Positions 29,832 through 40,604 are shown, numbered from the stretch's first letter. The stretch is 64,000 nucleotides of DNA from Caryophanales bacterium (GCA_029240105.1 JARBTR010000013.1:1-64000), one strand, 5' to 3'. The notes: a model not told the origin generated them from the letters alone. A program made the numbers and translations.

Positions 29832-30713
29832 TCATTTTATCATAGTTTTTATTTGAAAGAAAAAATTGATTCGTTGTTCTAATTGATTTTCAGTTAACGA
29901 TTTCATTTGGTGAATTTTATCAGAGAAAAATGTATTTTCACGAATAAGCCTATTCCATTCACGATAAATATCTGTTGGGAATAAGAGAGCGTAAAGAAAA
30001 AACGGATTTTTCATTTGGTTGGCGATAATTTTGTGTAACATTAATTTCTCTACATCAAAATGGCAATGCAACAAAATTCGATTAGCATATTGAAGATAAT
30101 CAATCATTGGTGGTGCAATCGCAATCAAATCAAAATCAATTAAATACAACGTACCCAATTGATTGCGAATAAAATTATGATAAGCTACATCACCATGGAT
30201 AATAGCCATATCCCCTTTGTCTATATGATTTGTTATTTTCATACCTTCAATAGAAAAATCCCCTATTTGTAAATAGGTTTGAACGGCTTCCAATGACGTA
30301 TACTTTTGTATAATGGGCACATTTTGCTTAAATTCTCTACTTCTGTCTTCCCATTTTTCAATCTGTTCATATTTCAAAAGATTAAACTCAGAAGAATTCT
30401 CCATTAAAATTTGTTTAGTATAATGATGGAAATTAGATAATAATTTTAAACCCTGTTCGCGATTTGCAAAATTTTTAAAATGAAAATAATCATTTGAAGG
30501 AGTTATATATTTGAGAAAAACAAATAACTCCCCATTATATTTAAAAAATGGTAGTGATTCATAAAATTCATAAACTTGATTAAAACCAAAATCTTTCAGT
30601 TTCTTCATAAGCTTTATTTGAATTTCAACATTTTTAGATCTATCAAATTTTTTAACAATCAATTGTTCCTTGCTTGTATCAAGCAATAACACATTTGTTT
30701 TGATTACCCGCAT
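29832..30713 (-). CDS. CotS-like spore coat kinase (APH fold)
   Basis: 293 aa from the ATG at 30713; the track ORF runs back through a terminator and into the safA-like gene and is rejected. Kinase-like fold with ATP lysine probably in QLIVKKF, catalytic loop IIHGDVAYHNFI with intact HGD and Asn, and metal Asp in LYLIDFDLI. Its position immediately downstream of a SafA-like coat gene fits the CotS/YutH/CotI group of coat-associated kinases. Only a weak RBS is seen; TATAAT lies about 20 bases upstream. Confidence 0.7.
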   Translation of the reverse strand: MRVIKTNVLLLDTSKEQLIVKKFDRSKNVEIQIKLMKKLKDFGFNQVYEFYESLPFFKYNGELFVFLKYITPSNDYFHFKNFANREQGLKLLSNFHHYTKQILMENSSEFNLLKYEQIEKWEDRSREFKQNVPIIQKYTSLEAVQTYLQIGDFSIEGMKITNHIDKGDMAIIHGDVAYHNFIRNQLGTLYLIDFDLIAIAPPMIDYLQYANRILLHCHFDVEKLMLHKIIANQMKNPFFLYALLFPTDIYREWNRLIRENTFFSDKIHQMKSLTENQLEQRINFFFQIKTMIK

Positions 30714-30749
30714 ATTTCGCACTTTTATATTATAGCAATTAAGAAAATA

Positions 30750-30781
30750 AAAGAGACAGCTAATAAAGTGGCTGTCTCTTT
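30750..30781 (-). terminator. safA-like gene terminator
   Basis: Perfect 11-bp stem AAAGAGACAGC / GCTGTCTCTTT with a 10-base loop, followed by TTATTTTC on the minus strand, 21 bases past the last SafA-like stop. Confidence 0.85.
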
Positions 30782-30802
30782 GTACATTTGTTTGTGAAAT
30801 CA

Positions 30803-31112
30803 TTAGAAGTATAGACGTGGCATTCCTTGGTATGGTGTTGCAATTGGTGGCATTGGTTGTGCTTGAACATGACCACCACAGCCACATCCAAAATCAGGTT
30901 TGTTCACGACTGGAACAGCTTGCGGTTGTGCGAAAGGATGCATTGTTTGCGGATGTTTACCAAAAGGCATTACTTGTGGTCCCATCATTCCTGGCATTGC
31001 ATGAGTTGCATGAGGTCCCATCATTCCTGGCATTGCTTGTGGTCCCATCATTCCTGGCATTGCTTGCGGTCCCATCATTCCTGGCATTGCTTGCGGTCCC
31101 ATCATTCCTGGC
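30803..31112 (-). pseudogene. SafA-like coat protein, C-terminal segment in shifted frame
   Basis: Continues the MPGMMGPQA repeat of the neighbouring frame and ends with a cysteine/glycine cluster PDFGCGCGG and IATPYQGMPRLYF. It is joined to the upstream frame at about 31112, where one repeat unit lacks two bases (GGCTGC instead of GGCATTGC). It has no RBS of its own. This looks like the authentic C-terminus displaced by the indel. Confidence 0.7.
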
Positions 31113-31940
31113 TGCTTGCGGTCCCATCATTCCTGGCATTGCTTGCGGTCCCATCATTCCTGGCATTGCTTGCGGTCCCATCATTCCTGGCATAGCTTGT
31201 GGTCCCATCATTCCTGGCATTACTTGTGGTCCCATCATTCCTGGCATTACTTGTGGTCCCATCATTCCTGGCATTGTATATTCAGCTGATGATTCCATCA
31301 TCATTTCTGGCATTCCACACATTTCAGCTGTCGGTACACCCATTAATCCTGGCATAGCCTGTGGTCCCATCATTCCTGGCATCATTTTAGGTGCTTTCAC
31401 TGGGTTTACAAGTCCTGGATTCCATTTTGGTTGACCAAGATTGCATCCTGTATGCATTGGCATACTGGATAAATGCGAAGAAGATTCCCATGGTAAATGT
31501 GTTTCCTCTGGACTTTCAAAGTGAACTTGGTATTGAGACATCATTGGTTTTCCAAAACTAGGATTAACCATAGATTGTGTAGGACTTCCAAATTGTTCAA
31601 CAGGCATTTGTCCATATTGTAGATTCATCAAACCATCATGCATTTGTCCGTAATGCATTTGTCCAAAATGCATATGTTCAGGACATGGTGGTGGGCATGG
31701 CACTGGACATGGCGGAGGACATGGTGGTGGACATGGCACTAGACATGGTGGTGGACATGGTACTGGACATGGATTAATTGGTTCTATTGGACATGCTTCA
31801 AAATAAATCGGCTGTTCTTGTTTAGGCTCTGGTTTAGGCTCTGGCATAGGAATTGGCACCGGTACCGGCACTGGTACCGGTTTAGGCATTGGTTTTGATT
31901 TAGGTTTTGGTGCAGGAACAGTTACATCCAATTTTTGCAT
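30957..31940 (-). pseudogene. SafA-like coat protein, middle segment (Pro/Cys/Met-rich)
   Basis: 327-codon frame with no RBS at its ATG; coding-like sequence (NEIDINNYFLTN) continues upstream of that ATG toward the LysM ORF, so it is probably an internal part of one gene. Composition in order: PKPKSKPMPKP, a CPxPCPPPC cysteine-proline ladder, a Gln/Met/His-rich section, then 9-residue repeats MPGMMGPQA/V. After about 31112 the frame reads an unrelated ARNDGTASN repeat because of a two-base deletion, and it stops at 30957. Confidence 0.7.
30962..31276. repeat. 27-bp tandem repeats in the SafA-like gene
   Basis: About eleven units of the pattern GGCATTGCTTGYGGTCCCATCATTCCT, each coding MPGMMGPQA in the correct frame. 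One unit is two bases short at about 31112. Confidence 0.9.
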
Positions 31941-31971
31941 GTTTGTTAAGAAGTAATTATTAATATCAATT

Positions 31972-32424
31972 TCATTCTTTGATAGGCATTTCTTTTACTG
32001 GTTTTTCTTTAATAGGATACTCTTTTTTAGGCATTTCCTTAACTGGCACCTCTTTCACAGGAATCTCTTTAATAGGTTGTTCTTTGATTGGTGTGAGATG
32101 AATTGGGTGTTCTTTCACTGGTGCCTGTTGGATCGGTTGCTCTTTTACCGGTGGTTGTACTGGTAATATTTTTTTTGGCATTACTTTTTCTTTTTTTCCT
32201 ATTAAATTTCCAAGTCCCGATTGCGCTTGGATATTCACCTTTTTCTGTCCATCATGCATGCTTACAGAATCCTCATGCTCAGGTACATGAATTTTATCAC
32301 CAGGCATCATCAAATCTGGATTGCTTAAATGTTTATTATGTTTCTTCAATAAATCGAAGTTTACCCCATACTTTTTCGCAATTTTCCAGAGAGTATCGCC
32401 TTTTTTGACAATGTGAAGTTTCAC
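31972..32424 (-). CDS. safA: SafA-like protein, N-terminal LysM segment
   Basis: 150 codons from a GTG with AGGGAGGG upstream. Residues 1-47 form a LysM domain (MKLHIVKKGDTLWKIAKKYG, NPDLMMPGDKIHVPE), which in SafA binds cortex peptidoglycan and anchors the inner coat. A linker is followed by four-residue repeats P-[IV]-K-E (QPIKEIPVKEVPVKEMP). The frame ends with MPIKE and TGA; dropping one base there would join it to EIDINNYFLTN and the Pro-rich frame downstream. I read 30803-32424 as one safA-like gene broken at two points. Confidence 0.75.
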   Translation of the reverse strand: MKLHIVKKGDTLWKIAKKYGVNFDLLKKHNKHLSNPDLMMPGDKIHVPEHEDSVSMHDGQKKVNIQAQSGLGNLIGKKEKVMPKKILPVQPPVKEQPIQQAPVKEHPIHLTPIKEQPIKEIPVKEVPVKEMPKKEYPIKEKPVKEMPIKE

Positions 32425-32816
32425 GCAGATTTCCCTCCCTAATTACAGCGCGTTAAGTCCTTTTTGTTGTAAAAATCATTTCGCTTTTGCTCTTAAGTTT
32501 AAATTTCATATATAAATAGGTTATTTCATTATTTTTTAATGCGAATTTTACAAAATAGGCTTTCATAACACGATTTCTCCTTACATCATATGACGGGCTA
32601 GTCGTATTGCTTAGGCACAAAAGCCCATTCTTCCCAAGCAATTAAAATTTTCCTGTTTTTATTTCGTAATTTTTCTATAAATTTTTTAATCTGATATTTG
32701 TAAATATGATTTATATGATTTATCATACTTAATAACAAGAGTATGTTTTTTCTTGAATATATTTTATTTAGGGTACTATAAGTTTGTTAAACCTTGTGGA
32801 AGGAGTGAATGAAGAT
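32425..32816. other. 392-base gap between the SafA-like gene and the AbrB-like gene
   Basis: Divergent promoter region. Apart from the candidate promoter at 32753-32782 it is AT-rich. The minus 62-codon ORF at 32453 has no RBS or family features and is not called. A sporulation-type promoter for the SafA-like gene is expected but could not be placed with confidence. Confidence 0.45.
32753..32782 (+). promoter_or_regulatory. Candidate promoter of the AbrB-like gene
   Basis: TTGAAT - 18 bases - TATAAG, about 35 bases before the AbrB-like start codon. Confidence 0.45.
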
Positions 32817-33074
32817 ATGCACCACGGAAAAATGTACGGTACAACTTCAATAGGAGAAAGAGGTCAAGTTGTTATACCCTCAGATGCACGTGAAGAACTG
32901 GGAATTGAAGCAGGGGATAAATTTGTTGTTTTTGGAAGTCCTAATAAAGGATCTGTACTTTTAATAAAATCCGAAAAATTTGACCAATTAGCTACCCTTT
33001 TCTTGAACAAATCTAAGGAATTTGAAGAATTTGCAAAAAAACTAACAGAACAATCTCAAGCTTCCGAAGAGTAA
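32817..33074 (+). CDS. AbrB/SpoVT-type transcriptional regulator
   Basis: 85 aa from the ATG at 32817, about nine bases after AAGGAGTG; the track ORF begins upstream of the RBS. The swapped-hairpin DNA-binding fold is visible as GTTSIGERGQVVIPSDAREELGIEAGDKFVVF. A helical C-terminus (FLNKSKEFEEFAKKLTEQ) probably aids multimerisation. It is 88 bases upstream of a two-gene ABC exporter on the same strand and may control it; that link is inference from context. Confidence 0.85.
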   Translation: MHHGKMYGTTSIGERGQVVIPSDAREELGIEAGDKFVVFGSPNKGSVLLIKSEKFDQLATLFLNKSKEFEEFAKKLTEQSQASEE

Positions 33075-33162
33075 TAAAAGTATGGTTTGTGCTTAAGATT
33101 AATCTTCGCATATTGATGGATAGCGTGTGTAATTTTTAAAAAATACGAAAGGAACAAACCAA

Positions 33163-35406
33163 ATGCTGAAATTAACAAAATTTGCGAAGCCGTTTTTGTT
33201 TGGTATAATAGTCATTTTTGTTTTGCTTTTTGTTCAAGCAATGACCGATTTGGCATTACCAGACTACACTTCAAAAATAGTGAACAACGGAATTCAACAA
33301 GGTGGGATTGAAAACGCTTCGCCAGCAGCCATTCGTGTAAGCGAAATGGAACTGCTAAAGCTATTCATGACAGATGTCCAAAAAAATGAAGTCATGAAAA
33401 GCTATAAATTATTAGATAAAAACAAACTAACTAGCAATGATTACAATGAATATAAAAAAGATTATCCAGTACTAACAAAAGAACCAATTTATATTTTGAA
33501 AAATGTTAGTGATGTTTCAATCAAAAAGTTAAATAAGATTTTCCGCGAAAAAATGATGATTGTTTCAGGGATAAAGATGAAAGGTGTTCCAACACCTTCC
33601 TGGTACTCAAATAGCAGTAAAACATTAAAAGGTGACGAAGCAATTAATGTAATTATTTCATTAGCAAAGCAAGCACCTGATCAAATCACAAAAATTCAAG
33701 AACAGGCATCTGCCCAAATTAAAGAACTCCCTAATTCCCTACTTGACCAATCAGCTATAAAATTTGTAAAAGAAGAATATAAAGCAATTGGCATGGATAC
33801 GGATTCTTTACAAAATGCATACATGTGGAAAATCGGATTCCTGATGCTTGCTGTAACCTTTATCGGTGGTGTTTGCGCGATTGCTGTGAGTTATATTTCG
33901 GCTCGTGTTGGTGCTGGTTTCGCACGTGATCTCCGTGCAAAAGTGTTTACAAAAGTTGAAAGCTTTTCAAATACAGAGTTTGATAAATTCTCTACAGCTT
34001 CACTTATAACAAGAACGACGAATGACGTACAACAAATCCAGATGTTGATGATTATGTTGTTAAGAATCGTTTTCTATGCACCAATTATGGCAATCGGTGG
34101 TATCTACAAAGTTGTGACAAATGACGCTTCTATGAGCTGGATCACAGCCCTTGCTATTGGAGCATTATTTGCTTTAATTGCCTTCATGTTTACAGTCGCA
34201 ATGCCAAAATTCAAAATCGTTCAAAAACTTGTGGATAAAATTAATCTCGTTACGCGTGAAGGACTATCAGGAATGATGGTTATTCGAGCTTTTAATACAC
34301 AACAACATGAAGAAGAACGGTTTGATGAAGCCAATAAAAACTTAACTAGAACAAATCTTTTTGTTAACCGTGTTATGTCTGCAATGTGGCCAATCATGAT
34401 GCTCATTATGAATGGTTCGTCACTGCTCATTATTTGGGTTGGATCGCATCATGTAGATAAAGGTACAATGCAAGTTGGGAATTTGATGGCGTTTATGCAA
34501 TACACTATTCAAATTATTTTTTCATTTTTAATGGTTTCAATTGTTTTTATTATGGTCCCTCGTGCTTCAGTTTCAGCAAAACGAATTTCTGAAGTTTTAG
34601 ATGTTGAGCCAGTTATCACCGACCCAGATAATCCAGTTTCACTCGATAAAATGCAGACTGGAAAAGTGGTTTTTAACAATGTATCGTTCAAGTATCCTAA
34701 TGCTGAAGATTATGCATTAAAAAATATAAATTTTACAGCAGAACCTGGAAAAACGACAGCGATAATAGGCAGTACAGGCAGTGGTAAAACAACTCTTATT
34801 AATCTAATTCCACGATTTTATGATGTTACTGATGGGGAACTGTTAATAGAAGGCGTCGATGTTCGAAAGGTCACACAAAAAGCCCTTCGTAATCTGATCG
34901 GATACGTCCCACAAAAAGCTGTTCTATTCTCTGGAACAATTGAAAGCAATCTTCAATTTGCTAAAGAAGGCGCAACAGAGATTGACATGAAAACTGCTGC
35001 CTCAATTGCACAGGCTGAAAAATTTATATCCGAAAAAGAAGAAGGTTTCAAATCGAATATATCTCAAGGTGGAACAAATGTTTCGGGTGGTCAAAAACAA
35101 CGTTTATCAATTGCTCGAGCTTTAATGAAAAAAGCACCAATTTATATTTTTGATGATAGCTTCTCAGCTCTAGATTTTAAAACGGATTCTTCCTTACGAA
35201 AAGCCCTTCATAAAGAAGTGCAAAATGCAACGATACTACTTGTTGCTCAACGTGTTAGCACTATTATGAATGCTGATCAAATTATTGTACTTGAGGACGG
35301 AAAGATTGCAGGAATCGGCACACATCATGAACTTTTAGATAATTGTGCTGTTTACCAAGACATTGCTTCATCACAATTGTCAAAGGAGGAGCTGAGTCAT
35401 GAGTGA
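33163..35406 (+). CDS. Heterodimeric ABC exporter subunit with degenerate catalytic site
   Basis: 747 aa: transmembrane domain (six spans) fused to an ATPase domain. The membrane domain carries an unusually long external insertion, about 170 residues between spans 1 and 2 (from PDYTSKIVNNGIQQGG to SLQNAYMWKIG). Walker A GSTGSGKTT, signature VSGGQKQR, Walker B IYIFDDSFSALD with Asp in place of the catalytic Glu, and H-loop replaced by Q (LVAQRVST). That is the non-catalytic half typical of LmrCD/BmrCD/TmrAB-type pairs. It overlaps the next gene by eight bases. Substrate unknown (drugs, lipids or peptides). Confidence 0.85.
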   Translation: MLKLTKFAKPFLFGIIVIFVLLFVQAMTDLALPDYTSKIVNNGIQQGGIENASPAAIRVSEMELLKLFMTDVQKNEVMKSYKLLDKNKLTSNDYNEYKKDYPVLTKEPIYILKNVSDVSIKKLNKIFREKMMIVSGIKMKGVPTPSWYSNSSKTLKGDEAINVIISLAKQAPDQITKIQEQASAQIKELPNSLLDQSAIKFVKEEYKAIGMDTDSLQNAYMWKIGFLMLAVTFIGGVCAIAVSYISARVGAGFARDLRAKVFTKVESFSNTEFDKFSTASLITRTTNDVQQIQMLMIMLLRIVFYAPIMAIGGIYKVVTNDASMSWITALAIGALFALIAFMFTVAMPKFKIVQKLVDKINLVTREGLSGMMVIRAFNTQQHEEERFDEANKNLTRTNLFVNRVMSAMWPIMMLIMNGSSLLIIWVGSHHVDKGTMQVGNLMAFMQYTIQIIFSFLMVSIVFIMVPRASVSAKRISEVLDVEPVITDPDNPVSLDKMQTGKVVFNNVSFKYPNAEDYALKNINFTAEPGKTTAIIGSTGSGKTTLINLIPRFYDVTDGELLIEGVDVRKVTQKALRNLIGYVPQKAVLFSGTIESNLQFAKEGATEIDMKTAASIAQAEKFISEKEEGFKSNISQGGTNVSGGQKQRLSIARALMKKAPIYIFDDSFSALDFKTDSSLRKALHKEVQNATILLVAQRVSTIMNADQIIVLEDGKIAGIGTHHELLDNCAVYQDIASSQLSKEELSHE

Positions 35407-37273
35407 GAATAACAATGTAAAAAAACAACCTCAACGTGGTTCTGGCGGGCCCGGTGGCGGCGGCCCCTTTGGTGGTAGTATGAAAGTTGAAAAACCCAAA
35501 GACTTTAAAGGGACCATGAGGAATCTTTTAAAATACCTGAAACCTTATAGAAATAGCATGATTGCAGTAATTTTAATTGGTATCGTCTCGCAAGTTTTTG
35601 CTATTGTAGGACCGAAAGTTTTAGGGAAAGCAACAACGAAATTATTTGAAGGTATTGTTGCAAAAACAACTGGGACACCAAATGCCACTATTGATTTTGG
35701 CTATATCGGAAATATCATATTAATTCTTTGTTTCTTGTACTTATTGAGCTCTTTATTCATGTATTTCAATATGTACGTTATGTCTGGTGTTTCACAAAAA
35801 ATCTCTTACAATTTACGTAAAGAGATATCTGAGAAAATGAACCGGCTACCATTGCGTTATTTTGATAAAAGAACGCATGGCGAAGTTCTATCACGGGTAA
35901 CAAACGATGTTGATACAATTAGTAACTCACTGAATCAAAGTATGTCTCAAATCATTAACTCTGTGATTCAGATTATCGGTATCCTCATCATGATGTTCTC
36001 AATCCATTGGATGATGACACTTGTTTCACTTCTTGTCCTACCTCTTTCAATGGTTTTCATTACAATCATTGCAAAAAAATCACAAGGACATTTTAAGAAT
36101 CAACAAAAATTTCTTGGCACCTTAAATGGTCATGTAGAAGAGATGTATTCTGGCCATATTGTCATGAAAGCATTTAATGGTGAGGAAAGAAGCGTTGAGA
36201 AGTTTAATGAGGAAAACAATAAACTTTATCTATCGTCATGGAAATCACAATACCTTTCTGGTTTAATGATGCCAATTATGAACTTTATCGGAAATATAGG
36301 TTATGTTGGCGTTGCCATACTTGGAGGATACTTAGCCGTTCAAGGTAAAATTACAGTTGGAGATATTCAGGCATTTATGCAATATATGAGACAGTTCACG
36401 TATCCTATTTCTCAAACAGCTCAAATTGCAAACGTATTGCAATCAACTGCAGCCGCAGCTGAGCGCGTGTTTGAATTTTTAGGAGAAGAAGAGGAAGTGT
36501 CTGAAACTTCAAACCCTATAATACTTGAAAAAGTACAAGGCGAAGTGGAGTTTAGAAATGTGAAGTTCGGCTACAATGAGGACAAAATCATTATTAACAA
36601 TTTCACCGCTAGAATTAAACCAGGTCAAAAGGTTGCCATCGTTGGCCCGACAGGCGCTGGGAAAACGACAATTGTGAAGTTGCTAATGCGTTTTTATGAC
36701 ATTAATGACGGTGAAATTTTCGTTGATGGTCATGAAATTCGTGAATTCACTCGCCAAGATTTGCGTTCTCATTTTGGTATGGTTCTTCAAGATACATGGT
36801 TATTTAACGGAACCATTATGGAAAATATCCGGTATGGTAAACCAGGTGCAACTGATGATGAAGTAAAACAAGCTGCAAAGGCTGCCTATGTTGATCATTT
36901 TGTACGCACCCTTCCAGATGGCTATAACATGGTTCTAAATGAGGAAGCAAGTAACGTATCTCAGGGCCAGAAGCAGCTCTTAACGATAGCACGTGCGATT
37001 TTAGCTAACCCTTCAATCTTGATTCTAGATGAAGCAACTTCTTCGGTAGATACACGAACAGAAGTTATGATTCAAGAGGCATTAGCACGTTTAATGGGGG
37101 ATAAAACAAGTTTTATCATTGCTCACCGTTTATCTACCATCCGTAATGCAGATTTAATCTTAGTAATGGATAAAGGGGATATCATCGAACAAGGTACACA
37201 TAAAGAATTGCTCGAAGCAAATGGATTCTACACAAATCTATACAATTCTCAATTCGATGTTGAGGAAGAATAA
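35399..37273 (+). CDS. Heterodimeric ABC exporter subunit with canonical Walker B
   Basis: 624 aa, partner of the preceding gene, translationally coupled through an eight-base overlap. The cytosolic start is Gly-rich (GSGGPGGGGPFGGS), followed by six membrane spans and the ATPase: Walker A GPTGAGKTT, signature VSQGQKQLL (Gly to Gln change typical of this partner), Walker B ILILDEATSSVD with catalytic Glu, H-loop IIAHRLST. Together the two subunits give one active and one degenerate ATP site. The gene ends at a strong terminator. Confidence 0.88.
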   Translation: MSENNNVKKQPQRGSGGPGGGGPFGGSMKVEKPKDFKGTMRNLLKYLKPYRNSMIAVILIGIVSQVFAIVGPKVLGKATTKLFEGIVAKTTGTPNATIDFGYIGNIILILCFLYLLSSLFMYFNMYVMSGVSQKISYNLRKEISEKMNRLPLRYFDKRTHGEVLSRVTNDVDTISNSLNQSMSQIINSVIQIIGILIMMFSIHWMMTLVSLLVLPLSMVFITIIAKKSQGHFKNQQKFLGTLNGHVEEMYSGHIVMKAFNGEERSVEKFNEENNKLYLSSWKSQYLSGLMMPIMNFIGNIGYVGVAILGGYLAVQGKITVGDIQAFMQYMRQFTYPISQTAQIANVLQSTAAAAERVFEFLGEEEEVSETSNPIILEKVQGEVEFRNVKFGYNEDKIIINNFTARIKPGQKVAIVGPTGAGKTTIVKLLMRFYDINDGEIFVDGHEIREFTRQDLRSHFGMVLQDTWLFNGTIMENIRYGKPGATDDEVKQAAKAAYVDHFVRTLPDGYNMVLNEEASNVSQGQKQLLTIARAILANPSILILDEATSSVDTRTEVMIQEALARLMGDKTSFIIAHRLSTIRNADLILVMDKGDIIEQGTHKELLEANGFYTNLYNSQFDVEEE

Positions 37274-37290
37274 CATAGTACGAACAAGCG

Positions 37291-37321
37291 AAAACCTCTT
37301 GCGATAAGCAAGAGGTTTTTT
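37291..37321 (+). terminator. ABC exporter terminator
   Basis: AAAACCTCTTGC / GCAAGAGGTTTT, 12 pairs with a five-base loop and a terminal T-run, 18 bases after the stop. The A-tract also allows use from the minus strand. Confidence 0.92.
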
Positions 37322-37346
37322 AAAAAAACATACAATTACATACAAA

Positions 37347-38189
37347 TTATAAATCGGATTTATTTGGTTCATCTTCTGAAATTATCGTAGAATCATTACT
37401 AATAATATCGTTTCTTTCAGTATTAAGTCCATTTACCTTAAAGTATTCTCCACTTAATTGATTATAGAATTCAGCCAAAGATGTTTGAACATATGGCACT
37501 AACCACAAGAAACCTATCCCCAGAGTTAAAAGACATAGGAAAGCCCATCCAATAAAACTTAAATAAAGGGTAAAATACTTCCACTTATAACCTGCCATCA
37601 TTTTTTTACTTGTTGTAATGGTTTCAAGAGAAGTTAATTCAGGTTTATCTTTTAAAATAAATAATGTTTGTGAATACGAGATACTTTTAATAATTATAGG
37701 TACCATAATAAGGATCCAAAACACAATAAAATATAAAATACCATTTAAAATCATTTCACCTGAAATTCCACTTCCTGAACCATCTAATGCCATATCTATA
37801 TATTTAGGCATACTAACAACAACACCAATAACGCCCAAAACTATCACCGGCAAACTCCAAAGGAAAATGAGAATAGCTTGTAAAATTGACGTTAAAATAC
37901 TTTTCCCAAAGATTTTCGTATAGGGCTCAAATATTGTTTCAATTTTGAAATCCTGACCACGTACCAAATATAAGAAAGCCCATTTAAAACCTACGCCTAA
38001 AGGTATGGTTAAAATGGATAATATCATTATGATTAGACCTGCACCTAAATCTGGTTCTGATGAACCTGCATTCACTAAGTTTGAAACGCTTGAAATAACA
38101 GCATATAAAATAACCATTAAAATTGCCGTTCCCCACTTACCCTTTAATAATTCTTTTGCTCTTCTTTTAATTAAAAAGTTTTCCTTCAT
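37347..38189 (-). CDS. DUF975 family membrane protein
   Basis: 280 aa from the second ATG of GGAGTATGAGGATG (38189), giving correct RBS spacing; the track ORF is 67 codons too long. The N-terminal motif RRAKELLKGKWGTAILMVIL is typical of DUF975, followed by four to six membrane spans, KPELTSLETITTSKKMMAGYKWKYFTL and SFIGWAFLCLLTLGIGFLWLVPYV. Function unknown. It is downstream of a shorter paralogue. Confidence 0.8.
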   Translation of the reverse strand: MKENFLIKRRAKELLKGKWGTAILMVILYAVISSVSNLVNAGSSEPDLGAGLIIMILSILTIPLGVGFKWAFLYLVRGQDFKIETIFEPYTKIFGKSILTSILQAILIFLWSLPVIVLGVIGVVVSMPKYIDMALDGSGSGISGEMILNGILYFIVFWILIMVPIIIKSISYSQTLFILKDKPELTSLETITTSKKMMAGYKWKYFTLYLSFIGWAFLCLLTLGIGFLWLVPYVQTSLAEFYNQLSGEYFKVNGLNTERNDIISNDSTIISEDEPNKSDL

Positions 38190-38355
38190 CCTCATACTCC
38201 TTTTCAAAATAAATTTCATTAAAAGTATACATTTTTTTCTAAAAAAATGACAAAATTTTTTAAAACATTCAAAAACCGAATAGTAGCGGATATAAAAAAT
38301 CCCTTCGCAAATGCATTGGGATGGTTTCACTTCTAAATTTTTTATTAAGTTCCAA

Positions 38356-39051
38356 TTACACAAGATCATTTTTAACTTGATCGTAATCATAGGTTTTATT
38401 GTTTAAATCTGAAAGTAAAATCCCGTTTTTTGAATGATAACTTTCACTCAAATTGTTATAAAATTCTGCTGTAGAAGCGGAAATGTAAGGAGACAACCAT
38501 AGGAATCCAATTCCTAGTGTTAAAATGCATAGAAAACTCCACCCAATAAAACTGAACATAAGCGTAGTATATTTCCACTTATAACCATACATCATGTTTT
38601 TGCTATATTTCAATGTTTCAAGTGTCGAAAGGTGCGGTTGGTCTTTCAGAATGTATGAGGTTTGTGATAAAGCTGCACCTACAATAAATCCAGGTACAAT
38701 AAAAAGAATTAGGCCAATCGTTGTCAACAACCATTTTAATACTTCAACAAAAATACTTTTTAGAAAGACTATTTTTAAAGGTTCAAGTATTGTTCCCATT
38801 TTAAATTCTTTATTACGAACTAAATTTAGATATGCCCAATCGACACCATAACTTAGTGAAGCAATCAGCGCACTTATTATTGGAGTAATTACAAAAGATG
38901 TTATTAAAATTTCTACTTTGGTATCATCCTCCCCAAATTGTGCAATTAATCCGTTAATTACACCAAAAATAATAGTTATTAAAATCGCCGTTCCCCAATT
39001 TCCATTCAAAGATTGTCTTGCTCTTCCCCTTAATACGCTGTTCGAGTCCAT
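38356..39051 (-). CDS. DUF975 family membrane protein (paralogue)
   Basis: 231 aa, RBS GGAGGG. Shares with the downstream gene RARQSLNGNWGTAILITIIF, the LETLKYSKNMMYGYKWKYTTLMFSFIGWSF block and ILTLGIGFLWLSPYISAS. It lacks the middle membrane segment of the longer copy, which explains the length difference. A tandem duplication is likely. Function unknown. Confidence 0.8.
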   Translation of the reverse strand: MDSNSVLRGRARQSLNGNWGTAILITIIFGVINGLIAQFGEDDTKVEILITSFVITPIISALIASLSYGVDWAYLNLVRNKEFKMGTILEPLKIVFLKSIFVEVLKWLLTTIGLILFIVPGFIVGAALSQTSYILKDQPHLSTLETLKYSKNMMYGYKWKYTTLMFSFIGWSFLCILTLGIGFLWLSPYISASTAEFYNNLSESYHSKNGILLSDLNNKTYDYDQVKNDLV

Positions 39052-39134
39052 TTTTTCCCTCCTTTTTTCATTTCAATTTCTAAGAGTATACATGATTACA
39101 TAGATAAATTACATATTTTAGTAAAAATAACAAA

Positions 39135-39176
39135 AGTTCTAGTAATCCTTCGTATAGATGAAGTATTACTAGAACT
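39135..39176. terminator. obgE terminator
   Basis: AGTTCTAGTAAT / ATTACTAGAACT plus CTTC / GAAG inside, followed by TTTTGTTATTTTT on the minus strand. It lies just past the obgE stop. Confidence 0.82.
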
Positions 39177-39182
39177 ATTTAT

Positions 39183-40484
<1,302 letters not shown>

Positions 40485-40562
40485 TCAATTATTCCTTGTT
40501 AATGTTTACACATTATACCATTCTACCTTATTCCCAATATTATTACACATTTTTTTGGAAAT

Positions 40563-40589
40563 AAAAAAGCTCTAACCATTGGTTAGAGC
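40563..40589 (-). terminator. rpmA terminator
   Basis: GCTCTAACC / GGTTAGAGC with a three-base loop and TTTTTTAT on the minus strand, 15 bases past rpmA. It separates the ribosomal-protein transcript from obgE. Confidence 0.88.
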
Positions 40590-40604
40590 AGTAAATTTTA
40601 TCTC

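Noticed and set aside
30962-31276. CRISPR-like array
   Set aside because: The 27-bp units are contiguous, without spacers, and code in frame for MPGMMGPQA; it is a coding tandem repeat. No CRISPR or cas gene was seen in the window.
30817-31434. 205-codon plus ORF rich in ACGPIIPGI repeats
   Set aside because: Antisense shadow of the 27-bp repeats in the SafA-like gene; no RBS.
32453-32641. 62-codon minus ORF upstream of the SafA-like gene
   Set aside because: No RBS, odd composition, lies in a probable promoter region.
38280-38340. Hairpin ATCCC/GGGAT between the two DUF975 genes
   Set aside because: Only five or six pairs with a long loop and no clear T-run; too weak to list as a terminator.
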